Positions 17,142 to 25,863 of a DNA stretch of 64,000 nt are shown in pieces. Each line of letters begins with the position of its first letter. Within the stretch, counting starts at the first letter, position 1. The notes beneath the pieces are model-generated. The model made no database searches. It was given only the letters and a program-made list of their open reading frames with translations, and was not told the DNA's origin. The position numbers were made by a program, and so were the translations under genes. The DNA lies in assembly GCA_963831235.1 (NCBI GenBank), contig CAWHPS010000035.1, forward strand, positions 231,512-295,511. Direction: 5' to 3'. The stretch is from CAWHPS01 sp963831235 (GTDB lineage: Bacteria > Fibrobacterota > OXYB2-FULL-49-7 > JAEUSG01).

Positions 17142-19691
17142 TTAAAACGGAAGAAGGGAATCTGAAGGGTTTTTTCCTCTTTTCCCGCCTGGATAATCAG
17201 GATCCATGTTTTTCATAAGTTTTTCGATTTCACGAAGTGCTTTTATTGCATCACCATTGTACCTTTTCATCATTTCGTTCATTAAATCCTTGTAAGCTTC
17301 AAAGGCAGGGCCATCAAAGTCGTCTTCATTAAAAATATCGTTAAAAGAGTCATCGTCATCAAATGGCAATGGAGGCGGTCCTATTGGCTTTTCTTTTTCA
17401 CGTTCCAAATCCTGAAGTATTGGCACAACCAGCGAAAGAGTTTCCTGGTCATGCCGTTTTTGAGCAATTGTCTGAATATTTTTCAATTGAAGAACCGGTT
17501 CATCTGTCATGCTTTTGCCGAAAAAGCTGGGCTTACTATTATCACCAAAATCAAGTTTCCACTGAAAATAAAGGAAAAGGGAATCCTCTTTGTCAAAAAG
17601 CAGCGCCTGTTTAATGGTTTGCCTTGCCAGTTTATCCATGTGTTTTGCAAGCGCGAATATTATGATATTCCTGCCATAAGTACGGGAAAATCCATTTGCC
17701 AGCGATTTCATGGCATATTCTGAGCACTTTTCAGCTTCCTGCTGCAACCATGTAATTTTTTGAATTTTTGTGATGTATTGGAATACTTCAATTAATCTTG
17801 CAGCAGTCGAACAATTGCCAGGAAGTTTAAACGCATCAGCAACACGGTTTGAAATATTGTCAAATTCCCTGCCTGCACCGCCGTAGGCTTTGTAAATAAG
17901 CATGGTAAAATACATTGCAACCATTGGTTCTTCTGATTCTGCAATAGCTTTTTCAAGAATTTGAAGACCTTCGGTTGTTTCATTGTCTAAAAAACATAAT
18001 ATTGCAAACCTCAGTAGAACATAGGGCCTCCCAAGTGTAAAGTCTTTGCTTTTATCAATTGTATTCTCCAAAGCAAGATTTAGCTTTTCTCGCCACTGTT
18101 TACTGTCCGAACGTGACAGGCTTTGTCGCGCTGCATCAATAAAAGCACAAGATAGAGATGTTCTAATATCCATGTCAAGTGGATCAATGGTTTTGAGTTT
18201 CTCAAGGATTTTTATATATTTCTGAGGGGATTTTAGCTTTGCAGCATTGTTTGCGGCAAGAAGCAATATCGCTTTGTTATCCGGAAACCTGGTTTCAAGT
18301 TCCTTAAGAAGAGAGTTTGCTTCCCGTTTTTGCCTAGTCATTCTATAAAGGTTCAGCAATGCAAAAGCCGCATTGCAGTCTTCTTTGTCAAGCTCAATGC
18401 ATTTTTTAAGGCAACGTATGGCATAATCAAGGTTCCGTACAATAGAACGGCTTTTGCCATACATGCCGAACATTCCATCATTGTTCATTTCTCTGGAAAA
18501 AAGCATTCCGAGGCGATACATCACCCGCGCTTCTATTTGAGGATTTGGACCATAAGCATCACGGTATAGCGACAAATATCTTGTGCCAGAATTGAAAACT
18601 GTATTGTCATCAGAGAACTCCATAGCGTGAAGCATAAACATGTGTCCGACAAGACAATCTTCCCGTATGTCTTCATGGCCGCCCCGCTGGCCGTTACTGA
18701 TAAAATGGGATATGTATTTGTAACATTCCTTTTCCGGCAGAGAGAATGGCGCTGTAAAATAAAATTCTGTCAGAAGTCCAATCTCATTCGCGCCATTCAT
18801 CGGGAAATTCTTGAGCGTGTCGCGTACATGTCGATAAGAATCCCTGTACCTGTGCACATGCCAAAGATAATCAGCGCGGGGAATGGTATCAGCCATATTG
18901 GAAAATCCGGAGATGTCGCATAACCTGCGTAAAACAGACTGATGCTGTCCTTCAGGAAGAGAATTGGCGGTATAATTTCCATCTAAAAGTGTGCAATACC
19001 ACCTTGAGGCATGATAAGGGACTGTTCCTTTGCGAATCCTTGAAAAGGCTTCATTGGCTTTTACATCATCACACGAATAAAATGCCATCATGCCTTTAAT
19101 AAGAAGCTTCCATTGGGAAAAAATGGAATCAATGCTGATAATTCGCAGTTTTTGTGCGACAGAAAGATAATCTTCAGCGCATACTAGGCGGATAGCTTCA
19201 ACAACAGATGTCAACTCTGCATGATGCACCGGAGCTTGCTGTTCAAGGAAAGGGATATTTTCAAACGCTGTAACTAATGTATCAACCGCAAAATCAATTT
19301 CTTTCTGTGTGCGTCCCTCTGTTCCAGATGCCATCATGTTTACAGCTTCAGCAAAGGGACCGGCTTTTTCGGGATTTTTGGCGGCAAGGCTAAAAAGACG
19401 CCTGTCGTTCTCTTCTTTGAGCTGTGTGTTCTTTGTGATTGTTGCAACGTGTTCAAGAATACTCAGGGCATCTTTTTCCCTGCCTGATGCGATAAAATGA
19501 TCAGCCTGAACGTGATAACATTTAACTAGATCTGGTAAAAAACGGGTGGAATCTATTTTAACAAGACTCTTGAAAAGATCACGCGCCTCACGGACTTTCC
19601 CATTTGAAAACAGGGCGTATGCTTTTTTTGCGATCTCTTCGACTTGTGAAGAATCGAGATCTATTTTTGCAGGAGAACTATTGTGAGTCAA
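17142..19691 (-). CDS. Large TPR-repeat protein heading the Hsp70 operon
   Basis: This 849-aa soluble protein begins with a TTG codon preceded by GGAAAGG. There is no signal peptide. Helical repeats of TPR type are visible at about residues 18-80 (AYALFSNGKVREARDLFKSLV), about 410-480 (CLKKCIELDKEDCNAAFALLNLY, ANSLLKELETRFPDNKAILLLAANNA) and about 560-600. The C-terminus is acidic (a run of Asp/Glu near 775-800). As the first gene of a five-gene operon with J, GrpE, Hsp70 and zinc-ribbon proteins, it may be a scaffold or client adaptor. No enzyme motif was found. Confidence 0.85.
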   Translation of the reverse strand: MTHNSSPAKIDLDSSQVEEIAKKAYALFSNGKVREARDLFKSLVKIDSTRFLPDLVKCYHVQADHFIASGREKDALSILEHVATITKNTQLKEENDRRLFSLAAKNPEKAGPFAEAVNMMASGTEGRTQKEIDFAVDTLVTAFENIPFLEQQAPVHHAELTSVVEAIRLVCAEDYLSVAQKLRIISIDSIFSQWKLLIKGMMAFYSCDDVKANEAFSRIRKGTVPYHASRWYCTLLDGNYTANSLPEGQHQSVLRRLCDISGFSNMADTIPRADYLWHVHRYRDSYRHVRDTLKNFPMNGANEIGLLTEFYFTAPFSLPEKECYKYISHFISNGQRGGHEDIREDCLVGHMFMLHAMEFSDDNTVFNSGTRYLSLYRDAYGPNPQIEARVMYRLGMLFSREMNNDGMFGMYGKSRSIVRNLDYAIRCLKKCIELDKEDCNAAFALLNLYRMTRQKREANSLLKELETRFPDNKAILLLAANNAAKLKSPQKYIKILEKLKTIDPLDMDIRTSLSCAFIDAARQSLSRSDSKQWREKLNLALENTIDKSKDFTLGRPYVLLRFAILCFLDNETTEGLQILEKAIAESEEPMVAMYFTMLIYKAYGGAGREFDNISNRVADAFKLPGNCSTAARLIEVFQYITKIQKITWLQQEAEKCSEYAMKSLANGFSRTYGRNIIIFALAKHMDKLARQTIKQALLFDKEDSLFLYFQWKLDFGDNSKPSFFGKSMTDEPVLQLKNIQTIAQKRHDQETLSLVVPILQDLEREKEKPIGPPPLPFDDDDSFNDIFNEDDFDGPAFEAYKDLMNEMMKRYNGDAIKALREIEKLMKNMDPDYPGGKRGKNPSDSLLPF

Positions 19692-19877
19692 AGAAACCTT
19701 TCCTGATTATAACTCATGATTTTTGTACGCAGGAATTTTATGTTTTCTTATTCAACTCATGGGGTATATCAAAGAAGAATAATTTGCATGAATAATAATT
19801 TATTTCCCGGAATTAAATCAAATTATTTAAGGGCCGCCGGTGATATCATAAGAAACCCTGGTTAAGGAGTTCAATAT

Positions 19878-20005
19878 GTTCTCATTATTAGGCATATATT
19901 ACCACCAATTAGCGTATATTTGTGCAATTTAGTGGCAATACGTTCTCAAAGTGAGAACATTTAGTTATTTTACCTGTTGCGCTTTGGCGCTTTTTATTTT
20001 AGATT
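19878..20005 (+). promoter_or_regulatory. Promoter and palindromic operator of TIGR02147 cassette 2
   Basis: A perfect palindrome GTTCTCA-AAG-TGAGAAC spans 19,942-19,958, with an isolated half-site GTTCTCA at 19,878-19,884. Downstream, TTGCGC (19,977-19,982) and TAGATT (20,000-20,005) make a sigma-70-like promoter with a 17-bp spacer. The palindrome ends 18 bp before the -35 box, a position typical for activator sites. Cassette 3 has the same layout with a related palindrome. The predicted leader is short (about 18 nt). Confidence 0.55.
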
Positions 20006-20029
20006 TATAAACAAGGAAAAGAACTTCTT

Positions 20030-20851
20030 ATGAAAAATATTGAGCACTACTGCGATTACAGGGAATTCCTCAAAGACTATTACGAGGAAACCAAAAAAAA
20101 GCATTCGTATTTTTCATACCGTTATTTCTGCAGAAAGGCCGGACTTAAATCATCCGGTTTATACAAAGAAATTGTTTCCGGCAAACGCAATCTGACCGAA
20201 GAAACACTTGCATCATTTATAAAAGGCCTTGTGCTTGCAGAAAAAGAGGCCTCTTTTTTCAGCGCTCTTGTTCATTTCAACCAGGCAAAGACAGCAAAGG
20301 AGAAAGCCAAACACCTTGAAGAAATGCGAAACCTCTTGCCAAAGCTTTCGGAAAAGCTTGTTCCGGTTAACTTTTATTCTTATTACTCCAAATGGTACAA
20401 CCTGGCCATACGTGAATTGGCTTCAACATTTGACTGGAAGGAGGATTACTCCAAACTTGCGGAAATGGTATTGCCTGCTATTAAAAAAACCGAAGCCAGG
20501 GAAGCAGTGAAGCTGCTTCTGGATTTGGGTTTTCTTATCAAGAATAGTGATGGTACGTATAAACAGAATGATCCACATATTTCTTCAGGTCCGGAAGTGG
20601 TGTCTGTTGCAATCCGTAATGTCAATCATCAGCTCTCGCAACTTGGTATGGATGCCATACACGAATATCCACCGACCATACGTGACATCTCAAGTTTGAC
20701 TTTGGGCATTTCAAAAGAAAATTACCAGCTCATCAAGCAGGAGATACTTGCTTTTCGAGATCGAGTCAAGCGGATTTTAACAACTCAGGAGAATGTAAAT
20801 GGAGTCTATAACCTGAACATTCAACTTTTTCCTTTAAGCAAGGAGTATTAA
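20030..20851 (+). CDS. TIGR02147 family protein, putative regulator, cassette 2
   Basis: The 273-aa paralogue of the genes at 2,817 and 32,620 has YREFLKDYYEETKKKHSYF, SYRYFCRKAGLKSSG, GKRNLTEETL, EKEASFFSALVHFNQAKTA and YYSKWYNLAIREL in the same order. The N-terminal about 60 residues look HTH-like and the rest is DUF4423-type. AAGGAAAA precedes the ATG. A lipoprotein gene starts 2 bp after its stop. Divergent from the Hsp70 operon. A possible autoregulatory palindrome lies upstream. Confidence 0.9.
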   Translation: MKNIEHYCDYREFLKDYYEETKKKHSYFSYRYFCRKAGLKSSGLYKEIVSGKRNLTEETLASFIKGLVLAEKEASFFSALVHFNQAKTAKEKAKHLEEMRNLLPKLSEKLVPVNFYSYYSKWYNLAIRELASTFDWKEDYSKLAEMVLPAIKKTEAREAVKLLLDLGFLIKNSDGTYKQNDPHISSGPEVVSVAIRNVNHQLSQLGMDAIHEYPPTIRDISSLTLGISKENYQLIKQEILAFRDRVKRILTTQENVNGVYNLNIQLFPLSKEY

Positions 20852-20853
20852 TC

Positions 20854-22326
20854 GTGAAAACACTTTTTACCCTGCTTTTGTTTGCACTTTTATCAAGCTG
20901 CACAAAGGGTCCTGGTGATATAGCAAGCCAAAAAGGCGGCTCAAGTGAACAGGGTAATGCATTCTCAGGTATATCCGGTCAGGCTGTTTATCCTGGAGGC
21001 CGTATTGCCGTAGGGGTAGCTGTGATTTTGCATCAACCTATTTCTTCAATGCCTCTCACAAAAATCAAATCTAATCAAGCTAACAGCAAATTCACGGATT
21101 CACTGGGACGATATAGCTTTCCAGATGCAGATACTGGTGTCTATTATATTGAAGTAAATGACGGCAGCACAAGTGCTTTTTTCAAAGAATGTCATGTTGT
21201 TGACAGAGAAAAACTCACGGACCTGGGTATAGATACGCTGAAACTATATGGTTCCATCAATGGTAGAATTAATATTCAAGGGAGCGTTTCAGATTACAAT
21301 GGTTTTTATTCTGTGATTTGGGAATTAGGCCGGTATGTTAATATAGATAATACAGGGAGTTTTATAATTGACAGTTTACCATCAGGAAACTACACTTTAA
21401 AATGCCAATCCTTATATACGAAATATATTATCAGTGTAAAATCAGGTGTTAATGTTGCGCCGGGTAAACCAACAGATGTTGGAACAATTCAGATACTTGA
21501 CAGATCGTCGATCATTACGGATTCCCTATATCAAAATGATACTTTGGCAGTAAGGGCCATATTAGATTCCAATAATATTCTATTGCCGGTATCTGATTTT
21601 ACATGGATTGAGAGAAACCGTATCGTTTATTTCCAGTATTCGGGTAATTTCTCAGTAGTACCTGATCCTATCTCACGCCTAACTGCCTTAAAGTATTTTG
21701 GCGTTCAGGGAATCAATAGTTTTGTCCAACTCCCTTTACGAGTTTCAGATCAAATTAATAAGCTTGATTCACTACAAATTATCGAATTGACCCGTGTAAA
21801 TCTTATTAATATCCCAATAGCAATATATGGGATAAAGTCTTTAGAAATGATTAATTTGTCGGGAAATAAGATCGATTCCCTGCCAAAAGCTATTTTTACT
21901 CTCACAAATTTAAAGACACTGCGACTCGCCCAGAATCAAATACGTGTTTTGCCATCAGATGTTCGCGCATTGAAGTCACTCCGAATTCTGGATCTATCTT
22001 CAAACCGGCTTACATTTGTGTCCCCTGAGTTGGGACAAATGGACAATCTTACAGACTTAATGCTGAATCAAAACTTAATTGACTCCCTTCCGGAAGAAAT
22101 AGGAAATCTGTCCAATCTTGAAAGATTATCTTTAAGCAATAACAAGCTTCAAATGCTTCCCTATGGAATCATTCATTTAAACTGTGTTGTAGATATTGCA
22201 TATAACCAGCTTTGTAATGTTCAACCAGTTGTGATAAACTGGCTGGACATACATTTTTGCCGATATTTGAACTGTGGTGATAATTATGAAGGAGTTGATT
22301 GGAAAAAAAATCAAACTTGTCCTTAA
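20854..22326 (+). CDS. Leucine-rich-repeat lipoprotein of cassette 2
   Basis: The 490-aa protein starts at a GTG with AAGGAG 8 nt upstream. Its signal ends in lipobox LLSSC (Cys16). A GPGDIASQKGGSSEQGNAF linker follows, like the other cassette lipoproteins, then CarboxypepD_reg-like modules (about 40-210). A DTLAVRAILDSNN segment precedes about six leucine-rich repeats (about 300-460; for example LKTLRLAQNQIRVLPSDV and LRILDLSSNRLTFVSPEL). The same DSLAVRAILDANG-to-LRR junction occurs in the lipoprotein at 27,176, showing shared modules. The role is probably surface ligand binding; the ligand is unknown. Confidence 0.88.
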   Translation: MKTLFTLLLFALLSSCTKGPGDIASQKGGSSEQGNAFSGISGQAVYPGGRIAVGVAVILHQPISSMPLTKIKSNQANSKFTDSLGRYSFPDADTGVYYIEVNDGSTSAFFKECHVVDREKLTDLGIDTLKLYGSINGRINIQGSVSDYNGFYSVIWELGRYVNIDNTGSFIIDSLPSGNYTLKCQSLYTKYIISVKSGVNVAPGKPTDVGTIQILDRSSIITDSLYQNDTLAVRAILDSNNILLPVSDFTWIERNRIVYFQYSGNFSVVPDPISRLTALKYFGVQGINSFVQLPLRVSDQINKLDSLQIIELTRVNLINIPIAIYGIKSLEMINLSGNKIDSLPKAIFTLTNLKTLRLAQNQIRVLPSDVRALKSLRILDLSSNRLTFVSPELGQMDNLTDLMLNQNLIDSLPEEIGNLSNLERLSLSNNKLQMLPYGIIHLNCVVDIAYNQLCNVQPVVINWLDIHFCRYLNCGDNYEGVDWKKNQTCP

Positions 22327-22566
22327 CATATCAGTAATAATACGGGGTACCCAAATATTGAACAGACAAAGTTAAAAGTATAAGGAGGCTTATGGGAATA
22401 ATTTATTTTTAAAAATGACATTGCGGTTTAAACAAAAAGTAATGATTGTTGCAGTTTTTTATTATTTCGGTTGAACTAACGAAGCTGAAATATGGTTATG
22501 CAACAAATTCAAATATGGATTTTAATGAAATGTTTCAAAACAGTAATTTAAAAGAAAGGAAGCAAA

Positions 22567-24354
22567 ATGCGTATCAAAAAAGCTTTAAACAGGATTATCC
22601 AAATGAAAGGTCTGTTTTTCATTTTGGCTGTTCTTATATCTTTCAGTCTTACTTACAGTCAAATTGATCCCGGGAAACATGCCAAGGTTTTAGAACCAAT
22701 AGGTGGCGAAACCTATAAAGTTGGGGACACTGTTCATATAAGATTTCTAGCTGATAGTACATTCAGTGATTATGATATTAAGGTTTCAGTGGACAGTGGA
22801 AAAACTTTTGGTTTTCAATATATAGATACAAACTATTATTATGAACCAACGGATCCTGATTTCTTGAACAAAGCATGGGTAATTCCTGAAACACTTTTAG
22901 TGTATAAAAACGGACGCATTTCCAAAGTGTATATGGTATCAGAACAAGTTGTATTGCAAATAGATGACTTGTATAATAGAAACAACGAAAGTATGAAGTA
23001 TAATTCAGGGGTGTTTGCTATAAAAGTAAAATCGAATAATGATAATGATGATTACATCAACCCGGCAAACTATCCAAATGCCATGCTGTGTGAACCCCTT
23101 TCAGGTGAAGTCGAAGCTTTTACGCAATTGTACAAAGGTGATGCCCCTATCCCGGTCGGATTAACGCCGCCTGATCCAAGTAATCCGGGGCATTATCTAT
23201 CCCCAGTAATTGATGGTAATTTGGAAGATTCCATTTGGTTTTATTCCAAGGACATAAATGTAAATGATTGGGTGAATATTAATACATGGCAATATGCCGG
23301 ATCCAGCGCTTGTGGGGCAAACCCGACATATTTCGGTCCTATGGATTTACATGCCATTTGGAGATTCATGTACAATAACGAGGGCTTGTTTGTAAGCTGT
23401 CAAGTACATGATGATATTATCGTTGATACGGGAAATGCTCCCACAACCATGGGATGGTGGAACTATGATGCAGTTCAGATCGCAGTGGATCCTTATGATT
23501 GGGGTGATTATGCTTCCGGCAATTGGAGTAATGGTATTTTTAGACGTTACTGGAATAATTCTGGTTCAATGATTCCATACCCGGATGGTACTCAGAATGA
23601 TTTTGTTTTTCTTATTCATAGGTTGATGAGTGAACCTTATGTTGCCGGGCTTGTCCGTGGCACATTAAAGGCAAATTATAATTCTGGAGATGAAGGAACT
23701 AATTTTACCCTTGGAAATTCAAACTTAGCCGGAATCATTTTTGCAGTTAAAGCACAGGGGATTGATGAATATGGGCGAAGAGTATATACTGCTGAATTCA
23801 AGTTTCCTTTCCACAGCACGTTATGGGAGGAACTTGAGCAACAGGATTATTTTGACGCTAATGGTCTACCGCAGGAAGGGAAGCGCTTTAAGATGAACTT
23901 CGCAAATTGTGATGCTGATTTAACAACACCTTCAACTATCAGTTTCAGTTATCTTAGCACGCAAAGGGATGAACCGTTTTCTCTCCCGTCACATTGGTCG
24001 GATGTTCATTATATGCCTTCATTTATTTATCAACGATCAACCATTATCGGCCATCACCCTATAATAGGTTTTCAAACACTGGCCCAGGAACAGAAACAGG
24101 TGACTCCGGTAAAGGCCCTTGTACTTACCGCATCACCGAATCCATTTAAAACATCAACATTCTTAAACGTCCAAGGTGTCACAGGACCAATGAAAATATT
24201 AATCTTTTCAATTACTGGAAAGAAAGTAGCGGAATTCCGCAATGTTACCAACGGGTTGAACTGGGATACCCATAGTTTACCGAGTGGTGTTTACCACGTA
24301 CGTGCAGAAGTCGGGAATAAGGTGCTGACTCGCAACGTCTTGTTGCAGAAGTGA
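22567..24354 (+). CDS. Secreted protein with DOMON/CBM9-like domain and T9SS sorting tail
   Basis: The 595-aa product has AGGAAG upstream and a signal peptide (MKGLFFILAVLISFSLTYSQ, about residues 13-32). An Ig-like region is seen at about 38-100 (VLEPIGGETYKVGDTVHIRF). A CBM9/DOMON-like domain at about 210-480 has the usual start IDGNLEDSIW and the strand WNYDAVQIAVDPYDWGDY. The C-terminal about 80 residues (ASPNPFKTSTFLNVQG, IFSITGKKVAEF, LPSGVYHVRAEVGNKV) form a type A T9SS sorting domain. It should be exported to the surface; binding to glycans is inferred from the CBM9-like fold. Confidence 0.85.
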   Translation: MRIKKALNRIIQMKGLFFILAVLISFSLTYSQIDPGKHAKVLEPIGGETYKVGDTVHIRFLADSTFSDYDIKVSVDSGKTFGFQYIDTNYYYEPTDPDFLNKAWVIPETLLVYKNGRISKVYMVSEQVVLQIDDLYNRNNESMKYNSGVFAIKVKSNNDNDDYINPANYPNAMLCEPLSGEVEAFTQLYKGDAPIPVGLTPPDPSNPGHYLSPVIDGNLEDSIWFYSKDINVNDWVNINTWQYAGSSACGANPTYFGPMDLHAIWRFMYNNEGLFVSCQVHDDIIVDTGNAPTTMGWWNYDAVQIAVDPYDWGDYASGNWSNGIFRRYWNNSGSMIPYPDGTQNDFVFLIHRLMSEPYVAGLVRGTLKANYNSGDEGTNFTLGNSNLAGIIFAVKAQGIDEYGRRVYTAEFKFPFHSTLWEELEQQDYFDANGLPQEGKRFKMNFANCDADLTTPSTISFSYLSTQRDEPFSLPSHWSDVHYMPSFIYQRSTIIGHHPIIGFQTLAQEQKQVTPVKALVLTASPNPFKTSTFLNVQGVTGPMKILIFSITGKKVAEFRNVTNGLNWDTHSLPSGVYHVRAEVGNKVLTRNVLLQK

Positions 24355-24367
24355 TTTCAAACCATAA

Positions 24368-24387
24368 ACACAAGTAAAAGCTTGTGT
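24368..24387 (+). terminator. Short stem-loop after the T9SS cargo gene
   Basis: ACACAAG (24,368-24,374) pairs with CTTGTGT (24,381-24,387) around a 6-nt loop, 14 bp after the stop codon. There is no poly-T tail, so termination is uncertain. Confidence 0.4.
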
Positions 24388-24490
24388 CATAGGCAGTCCG
24401 GTTTGAATCAGGAGATGCCAGAATCAGTGAATGATATGCCCTGGGTTTGCAGCCTGGGGTATTTCATTTATATTCGTTTAGAAATGATTG

Positions 24491-24763
24491 TTACGCTGCT
24501 TTATTGATTTCAATGGCTTCATACTCCGGAAACATGATAATGGCAGGGTGGATTCCAAACGCATTGGAAAGTTGCTCAGCTCGTTTTTTACCAATATCCA
24601 CTTTGCCATTTTCTAAAAGACTGATGTTAGTTTCGTTTATGCCACACCTTTTAGCCAAATCTTTTTGAGTCCATCCTTTTAGTTCACGCAGCATTTTTAT
24701 TGTTTCGCCGGTAGTTAGAGTTGTGTGTGATGTTGCAGGTAAAAAGTCATTAGGTGCTTTCAT
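24491..24763 (-). CDS. higA: HigA-like XRE-family antitoxin
   Basis: The 90-aa protein contains a classic XRE helix-turn-helix at about residues 20-73 (MLRELKGWTQKDLAKRCGINETNISLLENGK). It lies 9 bp after the toxin-like gene at 24,773, giving the toxin-first order typical of HigBA. It is expected to bind both the toxin and the operon promoter. Confidence 0.87.
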   Translation of the reverse strand: MKAPNDFLPATSHTTLTTGETIKMLRELKGWTQKDLAKRCGINETNISLLENGKVDIGKKRAEQLSNAFGIHPAIIMFPEYEAIEINKAA

Positions 24764-24772
24764 GAATTTCTC

Positions 24773-25045
24773 CTAATAGTTATGTGGAGTAATCTCCAAG
24801 ATATATACTGTAATTATATCTTTAACGACATAATAAATTACTCGATAGTGTATGTTTAGTCTGGATGATCTTTGGCCTGCTCTTTTGCCCTTGAGTTTTT
24901 CATCATTGAACCCTGGAAATTCTCTTAATTTATCCGGACCATGACGAAAAACAATTTCTTTCCAGAGTTCATATTTCTTTAAAACCTGAATTGGGATCTT
25001 TTTATAAATTTTTTCCAGGCTTTTGTGTTCACGTATGTGCCACAT
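24773..25045 (-). CDS. higB: HigB/RelE-superfamily toxin
   Basis: The 90-aa basic protein matches the compact RelE/HigB fold: an N-terminal helix (HKSLEKIYKKIPIQVLKKYE), the central LREFPGFNDEKLKG strand and the late strand RLNIHYRVIYYVVKDIITVYILEITPHNY, split by a turn. Basic residues K80-like and R-rich loops expected for ribosome-dependent mRNA cleavage are present, but I cannot assign catalytic residues firmly. It pairs with the downstream antitoxin. Confidence 0.85.
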   Translation of the reverse strand: MWHIREHKSLEKIYKKIPIQVLKKYELWKEIVFRHGPDKLREFPGFNDEKLKGKRAGQRSSRLNIHYRVIYYVVKDIITVYILEITPHNY

Positions 25046-25094
25046 TATTAGTTATAATAACTTATTAAATAGAATAAGTCAATGATTCTTTTCT

Positions 25095-25388
25095 TTATTC
25101 TATGTCTTTAACTGAAAGTTGTTGGCTACAATTGCGAACCGTTAAAATTCTGACTAAATCACCTGTATATCGATATATAATTCGATAGTTGCCTAAAATT
25201 AGTTCTCTAATGCTTGGTGCTTCAATTTCTGGAACATGACGACCCATTTCAGGATTGGCTTTAAGCAGATCAATTTTATCAAAAATATAATCTATCCACT
25301 TATTGGCTGCAGATGGCTTATCGTACGAAATGAAATCAAAAATCTCCTCTATGCGCTCAATGGCCAAAGGTGACCATATAACTTTCAT
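25095..25388 (-). CDS. ParE/RelE-family toxin
   Basis: The 97-aa product has the ParE pattern: WSPLAIERIEEIFDFISYDKPSAANKWIDYI helices, then MGRHVPEIEAPSIRELILGNYRIIYRYTGDLVRIL strands (each shown in part). It overlaps the Phd-like antitoxin gene by 4 bp (ATGA), the usual antitoxin-first arrangement. Members poison gyrase or cleave mRNA; which applies here cannot be told from sequence. Confidence 0.87.
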   Translation of the reverse strand: MKVIWSPLAIERIEEIFDFISYDKPSAANKWIDYIFDKIDLLKANPEMGRHVPEIEAPSIRELILGNYRIIYRYTGDLVRILTVRNCSQQLSVKDIE

Positions 25389-25666
25389 GAGCGTACCCGC
25401 TCTTTAAGACGCTTACGAACCTGTTCATGAGGAATGCCAAGCCCGTCATTAAGTTGTTTTGTCGCAACTTCGATGTCCTTAATCAGCTCAAATTTATCGA
25501 CCATACGTTCATACTCTGAGACATCCATAAGTACCGCTGAACTTCTTCCATGTTGGGTTATTACAATCGGCCGTTTTGTATTATGAACCTGATTAATGAA
25601 GCTGGCAAAATTGGAGCGAAAATCAGAAAGTGGATGAATGTCAGAATCTAAAGCTATTCTAGCCAT
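25385..25666 (-). CDS. Phd/YefM-family antitoxin
   Basis: The 93-aa protein shows the Phd/YefM N-terminal fold: SDFRSNFASFINQVHNTKRPIVITQHGRSSAVLMDVSEYERM, shortened here to its hallmark QHGRSSAVLMDVSEYE (about 38-53). The C-terminal helix that would cap the toxin is charged. A GGAGG ribosome site precedes the ATG. Two copies of a TTGTACAA palindrome lie just upstream, consistent with autorepression. Confidence 0.88.
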   Translation of the reverse strand: MARIALDSDIHPLSDFRSNFASFINQVHNTKRPIVITQHGRSSAVLMDVSEYERMVDKFELIKDIEVATKQLNDGLGIPHEQVRKRLKERVRS

Positions 25667-25683
25667 ACTGGCCTCCTTTTAAT

Positions 25684-25729
25684 ATTGTACAATAGAACGT
25701 ACAATTAAATATAGATTAAATTGTACAAT
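25684..25729 (-). promoter_or_regulatory. Paired operators of the phd-parE operon
   Basis: Two identical 10-bp palindromes ATTGTACAAT are at 25,684-25,693 and 25,720-25,729, with a half-site GTACAATT at 25,700-25,707. They start 18 bp upstream of the antitoxin start codon. Their 36-bp offset suits cooperative binding of a Phd-type repressor. Confidence 0.65.
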
Positions 25730-25863
25730 ATATCAATTTTACCGTGTTCTGAAGGCTTGCGGCTCACAATGTGAATTTGTTTTATGCAATGCTCTTTGTG
25801 TTTTTGAGAGGCAATTTTGCCCAATGGTAATTTGTTACCAATCAACAGATGCCAATTAGATAA

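Noticed and set aside
19706..19711. TATAAT on the minus strand as the -10 box of the TPR-Hsp70 operon
   Set aside because: It would start transcription inside the ribosome site of the TTG start, and no -35 box is visible.
19979..19995. GCGC-TTTG-GCGC followed by T5, as an intrinsic terminator
   Set aside because: The stem is only 4 bp and lies within the predicted promoter spacer of cassette 2.
22446..22667. 73-codon plus-strand frame overlapping the start of the T9SS cargo gene
   Set aside because: No ribosome site and it overlaps a gene that has a good ribosome site and signal peptide.
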